From: Stenotrophomonas sp. SAU14A_NAIMI4_5
Lineage (GTDB): Bacteria; Pseudomonadota; Gammaproteobacteria; Xanthomonadales; Xanthomonadaceae
Reading direction: 5' to 3'
Assembly: GCF_003086795.1 (NCBI RefSeq)
Contig: NZ_CP026003.1
Location: 514,493-578,492, forward strand
Length of the DNA: 64,000 nucleotides
The notes beneath the pieces are model-generated. The model was given only the letters and a program-made list of their open reading frames with translations. It made no database searches and was not told where the DNA came from. Below are positions 60,516-64,000 of this stretch, in pieces. How positions within the stretch are numbered: position 1 is the first letter of the stretch; every line of letters begins with the position of its first letter. Made by a program: the position numbers and the translations under genes.

Positions 60516-62600
60516 ATGGCACGGCGGCAATGGATGGCGGTAGGGGTAGTGGTGGTGGCAACGGCAACCGCGCTTGCGGCCACCTGGTGGGAACGCCCCG
60601 CGCAGGCACCGGATGCATCCGTTGGCCCGCAGCCCACGCCGCTGGCCTGGACCGCGCAGATCGAGCCGCTGGCCGGTGATGGCCACCCCGGCGACCGCGA
60701 CGGCGCCTCGGCCCAGGCGCGCTTCGCCGAACCCTATGCGCTGCTGCGCACCGCCGATGGCAGCGTGTATTTCACCGATGCCGGCGACAACAACCGCATC
60801 CGCCGCCGCCTTCCCGATGGACGCGTTGAAACGGTGGCCGGGCAGGGCGAAGGCCTGGCCGATGGGCCGGGCCCGCAGGCGCGCTTCAATACGCCGTCGG
60901 GCATCGCCGCCGACGCGCACGGCAACCTGTACGTGGCCGACACCGGCAACCATGCGATCCGCCGCATCGACACCGATGGCCAGGTGACCACCGTGGCCGG
61001 CGGCACGCAGGGCTTTGCCGATGGCCCGGCCGCGCAGGCGCGCTTCGATGGCCCGATGGGCATTGCCGTGGACGCGCAGGGCCAGGTGTTCGTGGCTGAT
61101 ACCTGGAACGACCGCATCCGGGTGATCGGTACCGATGGCAACGTGCGCACCCTGGCCGGTGGCGATCGCCCCGGCTTCGCCGATGCGGTGGGTGGCGAGG
61201 CCCGCTTCGATACACCGGTGGCACTGGCCTTCGATGCGCACGGTGCGCTGCTGGTGGCCGACTTCTTCAACAACGCGGTGCGCCGCGTCGGTGCCGATGG
61301 CACGGTGAGCACCGTGGTCGGCAACGATGGCGTCATCAATGGGCCGCTGTCGCTGGCCACGACCCACGACGGCGTGCTGTACGTGGGCGACTTCGGCGGG
61401 CGCATCGTGCAGGTAACCCCGCAGGGCCACCAGATCGCGCTGCTCGGCAATGACCGGTTGCCGCGCCTGGCCCGCCCCAGCGGCTTGGCCGTGGAGGATG
61501 ACGGCAGCCTGCTGGTGGCCGACGCCGCCGGTTACCGCGTGCACCGCGTGCGGCCGCTGGCGGTGGGCGCGCTGCCGGCACCGGCGCTGGTCGGGCCCGC
61601 CGCGGACGCCGCGCTGCCCGATACCGGCGGGCGCTGGCCGCTGGCCCCGCAGCAGGGTTGGCATGAAGTGGTCGGCACGCTGGGCGAAGTGCGCGGCACC
61701 TTTACCGGCGAGAGTCGCCACCACCTGCACGCCGGCTTCGATGTGCGCGGCGACGTGGGGCAGACCGTGCTGGCCATCGCCGACGGCAAGATCAGCAGCC
61801 CGATTGCGGCCTGGAGTCTGGGCGGCCAGGCCGAAGGGCTGGCCGTGGGGCGCCTGAACTACATCCACATGCGGGTGGGCCGCACCCCGGCCGGTGAGCC
61901 GTTCGATGCGCGCTGGCAGCCGCTGTACGGCGAGGACGGCAAGCTGGAGCGCATCCGCGTGCGGCGCGGCACGCGCATCCACGTTGGCGACCGTCTGGGC
62001 AGCATCAACAGCCAGGCGCACGTGCACTTGCAGGTGGGCACCAGCGGTTTCGAGACCAATGCGGTGGCACTGGGCTTCACCGGCTACGCCGACCACTTCG
62101 CGCCGCGCATCACAGATGTCGGCCTGCTGGATGACAACGACCAGCCGCTGTCCGCAGGCAGCGATGGCGTGGTGATGCTGGCCCGGCAGGGGCGTGGCGT
62201 GCAGATCGTGGTGGAGGCGTGGGACCAGGTGGACAACAACCTGCCGCGCCGCCGGTTGGGGCCCTACCAGGTGGGTTACCAGATCCTCGACGCGGCCGGG
62301 CAGCCGCTGCAGGGTTACGAACAGCCACGCTGGAACATCGTGTTCAACCGCATGCCGCCGCAGAAGCAGGCAGTGAAGGTGGCCTATGCGCCGGACAGCG
62401 GCATCACCGTACATGGCAGTGCGGTGACCCGCTTCCGCTACCTGGCGACCAACACCGTGCGCGATGGCCTGATGGAAACCGGGCGCTGGCAGCCGGCGGC
62501 GCTGCCGCCGGGCGAGTACATCATCCGCGGCAGTGCACGCGATTACAGCGGCAATGAAGGCATCGGCAAGCGCGAGATCAGGGTACGGCTGCTGCCATAG
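60516..62600 (+). CDS. NHL-repeat beta-propeller fused to an M23-like peptidase domain
   Basis: A 694-residue protein with an N-terminal hydrophobic anchor or signal (about 6-24). Residues about 50-350 are six or so NHL blades (ADAHGNLYVADTGNHAIRRI, VDAQGQVFVADTWNDRIRVI). From about 390, WHEVVGTLGEVRGTF leads to SRHHLHAGFDVRGDVGQTVLAIADG and later QAHVHLQVGTSGFETN, the LytM/M23 layout with HxxxD and HxH. A C-terminal beta-sandwich ends in SARDYSGNEGIGKREIRV. It overlaps the convergent YciI-family gene by 23 bases. Cell-wall binding or remodelling in the periplasm is likely. Confidence 0.85.
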   Translation: MARRQWMAVGVVVVATATALAATWWERPAQAPDASVGPQPTPLAWTAQIEPLAGDGHPGDRDGASAQARFAEPYALLRTADGSVYFTDAGDNNRIRRRLPDGRVETVAGQGEGLADGPGPQARFNTPSGIAADAHGNLYVADTGNHAIRRIDTDGQVTTVAGGTQGFADGPAAQARFDGPMGIAVDAQGQVFVADTWNDRIRVIGTDGNVRTLAGGDRPGFADAVGGEARFDTPVALAFDAHGALLVADFFNNAVRRVGADGTVSTVVGNDGVINGPLSLATTHDGVLYVGDFGGRIVQVTPQGHQIALLGNDRLPRLARPSGLAVEDDGSLLVADAAGYRVHRVRPLAVGALPAPALVGPAADAALPDTGGRWPLAPQQGWHEVVGTLGEVRGTFTGESRHHLHAGFDVRGDVGQTVLAIADGKISSPIAAWSLGGQAEGLAVGRLNYIHMRVGRTPAGEPFDARWQPLYGEDGKLERIRVRRGTRIHVGDRLGSINSQAHVHLQVGTSGFETNAVALGFTGYADHFAPRITDVGLLDDNDQPLSAGSDGVVMLARQGRGVQIVVEAWDQVDNNLPRRRLGPYQVGYQILDAAGQPLQGYEQPRWNIVFNRMPPQKQAVKVAYAPDSGITVHGSAVTRFRYLATNTVRDGLMETGRWQPAALPPGEYIIRGSARDYSGNEGIGKREIRVRLLP

Positions 62601-62985
62601 CCGCGGCCGGCGCACCGCAGCGCACGCGCTCGGCGTCCATGTCTTCCAGCGGCCGCACTTCGATGCTGCCAAAGCGCGCCCAGGGGAATTCGCGGGCGAT
62701 GCGCATGGCTTCGTCGCGGTCGCGTGCGCGGATGAGGTTGAAGCCGGCCAGCAGTTCGCGGGTTTCAGCGAAGGGGCCATCAAGCACGCGGCTGTGGCCA
62801 TCGCGCACGCGCAGGGTCTGCGCGGTGTCGACCGGCTGCAGTTTTTGTGCGGCCAGCAGGGTGCCTTCGGCCTGCAGTTGATCGGCGTGGGCGAGGCAGT
62901 CGCGCATCAGTGCATTGAACGCGTCGCTGGGCAGGGCCTGCAGCAGGGCGGGTTCGATGTAGATGAGGAGCAGGTACTGCTGCAT
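62578..62985 (-). CDS. YciI-related DGPF-domain protein
   Basis: A 135-residue protein of the PhnB/YciI-associated DGPF group: MQQYLLLIYIEPALLQALPS at the start and RVLDGPFAETRELLAGFNLI, which contains the DGPF motif. These small proteins often come in clusters with VOC proteins and an ECF sigma factor. The start MQQYLLLIY is chosen because the open frame upstream is out of character. Its 3' end overlaps that of the propeller-peptidase gene. Confidence 0.85.
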   Translation of the reverse strand: MQQYLLLIYIEPALLQALPSDAFNALMRDCLAHADQLQAEGTLLAAQKLQPVDTAQTLRVRDGHSRVLDGPFAETRELLAGFNLIRARDRDEAMRIAREFPWARFGSIEVRPLEDMDAERVRCGAPAAAMAAAVP

Positions 62986-63164
62986 GGCACGGTCCTGGCG
63001 GGGGCGGGGTTCCATGATGGCGCAGGTTTGCGTGGTGGCATGTTGCAGCGCGAAAGGCCGCCTGCGGCGCAGGAAAAAAAATTCCACCAGACCTGTCGAT
63101 TCCCGTCCCCCCGGTTCGTCGTACCCATGAAGGGCACGCAAACCGCCGCCCACGGGAGACCGAC

Positions 63165-63578
63165 ATGAAAGTCATGGTGATCGTCAAAGCCAACGCCGAT
63201 TCCGAAGCCGGGCGCCTGCCCAGCGAAGCGGAACTGGCCGAAATGGGAGCCTACAACGAACAACTCGTCGCCGCCGGCATCATGCTCGCCGGTGAGGGCC
63301 TGCACGCCACTGCCCGTGGCCGCCGCATTCATTTTGGCGCCGCCGCGCCGCAGGTGCAGGCCGGACCGTTCGGCCCGCCCAGCGAGCAGATCGCCGGGTT
63401 CTGGCTGTGGAACGTGCGCTCGCTGGACGAGGCCATCGAATGGGCCAGCCGTGCCCCGTTCGGCGCTGGCGGCACCCTCGAGCTGCGTCCGCTGATCACC
63501 GCCGAGGATTTCGGCGAAGCCTTCACCCCCGAATTACAGCAGCAGGAACAGCGTCTGCGGGAACAGCTGGAAAACTGA
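63165..63578 (+). CDS. YciI-family protein
   Basis: A 137-residue protein beginning MKVMVIVKANADSEAGRLPS, with QAGPFGPPSEQIAGFWLWNV in place of the DGPF core and APFGAGGTLELRPLIT. Same superfamily as the divergent 62578 gene, and 62 bases ahead of a VOC gene. Function of such proteins is not settled. Confidence 0.85.
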   Translation: MKVMVIVKANADSEAGRLPSEAELAEMGAYNEQLVAAGIMLAGEGLHATARGRRIHFGAAAPQVQAGPFGPPSEQIAGFWLWNVRSLDEAIEWASRAPFGAGGTLELRPLITAEDFGEAFTPELQQQEQRLREQLEN

Positions 63579-63639
63579 TCGATCTTCCCTGTCACATCCG
63601 CCGGTACGCCCCGGCACCACCACCCAACGGAGCATTGCC

Positions 63640-64000
63640 ATGAAACTGATTCCCTTCCTTGGCTTCAGCGGCCAGGCCCACGATGCGATGGCCTTCTATG
63701 CCAAGGCCCTCGGTGGCCAGGTCACCTCGGAGATGAAGTACCGCGACATGCCGCCGTCCGATGGTTCGCCGGGCTGCAACGAGATGCCTGCCGAAACCCT
63801 CGACCACGTGGCGCACAGCCAGCTGGAGATCGAGGGCGCGATCCTGATGGCCGCCGATGGCCCGGGCGGCGGCGAGGGCGGTTCGACCACCATCAATGTC
63901 GACGTCGACAGCATCGAGGAAGCCGAGCGCGTGTTCGCCGCGCTGGCCGAAGGCGGCCAGGTGCAGATGCCGATCGCCGAGACGTTCTGGGCGCATCGCT
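63640..64000 (+). CDS. VOC-family (PhnB-like) protein, 3' end outside the window
   Basis: The frame starts at ATG 63640 behind ACGGAG and is still open at the window edge after 120 codons; about 20-40 more are expected. MKLIPFLGFSGQAHDAMAFY and GQVTSEMKYRDMP are typical of PhnB-like glyoxalase-fold proteins, and GAILMAADGPGGGE matches the metal-site strand. Third member of the YciI/DGPF/VOC cluster. Confidence 0.85.
   Translation, partial: MKLIPFLGFSGQAHDAMAFYAKALGGQVTSEMKYRDMPPSDGSPGCNEMPAETLDHVAHSQLEIEGAILMAADGPGGGEGGSTTINVDVDSIEEAERVFAALAEGGQVQMPIAETFWAHR

Noticed and set aside
60438..62801. 787-codon open frame antisense to the NHL/M23 gene
   Set aside because: Shadow of a GC-rich repeat protein; no recognisable domain.

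Overview
The window reads as a chromosomal piece of a Stenotrophomonas (S. maltophilia complex) or very close Xanthomonadaceae genome. Three things point there: very high GC with strong third-position bias in the core genes; many short palindromes that begin or end with the tetranucleotide GTAG, the hallmark of the SMAG/REP family of S. maltophilia; and a toxin with a C-terminal XVIPCD, the secretion signal of the Xanthomonadales bacteria-killing type IV system. No tRNA, rRNA, CRISPR array, integrase or transposase gene was seen.

Left core (1-12.2 kb): the 3' part of glnE, a 1.1-kb tandem array of 148-bp units built from GTAG palindromes, a queuosine-precursor transporter, an ELM1-family protein, a RutE-type nitroreductase, a YceI-family lipoprotein, a small unknown protein, a PadR regulator with a siderophore-interacting ferric reductase (a YqjI/YqjH-like pair), and aceE with its terminator.

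Variable region (12.2-34.2 kb), between aceE and a dihydrolipoamide-dehydrogenase-like gene: (i) an AT-rich three-gene operon of unknown role (STAS plus GHKL ATPase, a small STAS-like DUF4325-type protein, a one-span membrane protein); (ii) McrB/McrC restriction genes; (iii) two unknown genes, one a lipoprotein, and a small acidic protein family present in three copies; (iv) an interbacterial-competition cluster with a degenerate stand-alone AHH-like nuclease domain, two Imm11-like immunity genes, a truncated toxin start and a full effector with an N-terminal AHH-type nuclease and a C-terminal XVIPCD; (v) a decayed stretch with immunity fragments and two genes broken by in-frame stops; (vi) a large secreted RHS protein ending in a YkuD-like (L,D-transpeptidase fold) toxin domain, with an exported candidate immunity protein directly downstream. 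It looks like a defence and competition hotspot that changes by duplication and recombination rather than by one integration event.

Right core (34.2-64 kb): an operon of an MBL-like protein, a succinate-semialdehyde-type dehydrogenase and a lipoamide-dehydrogenase-like enzyme; a YncE beta-propeller; an alpha/beta hydrolase; KptA; a polysaccharide deacetylase; a SAM methyltransferase; a Co/Ni efflux pair (DmeF with an RcnR-type repressor and a palindromic operator between them); a COG0523 metal GTPase behind a Zur-type box; an ABC-F ATPase; a LysR regulator divergent from a serine hydrolase and an MFS exporter; a CSS-EAL cyclic-di-GMP phosphodiesterase; CycA; a lytic transglycosylase; a large unknown exported protein; an NHL propeller fused to an M23-like domain; and a YciI/DGPF/VOC cluster cut by the window end. 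GTAG palindromes sit between many of these genes, and in at least four cases the TAG of the repeat is the stop codon of the gene.
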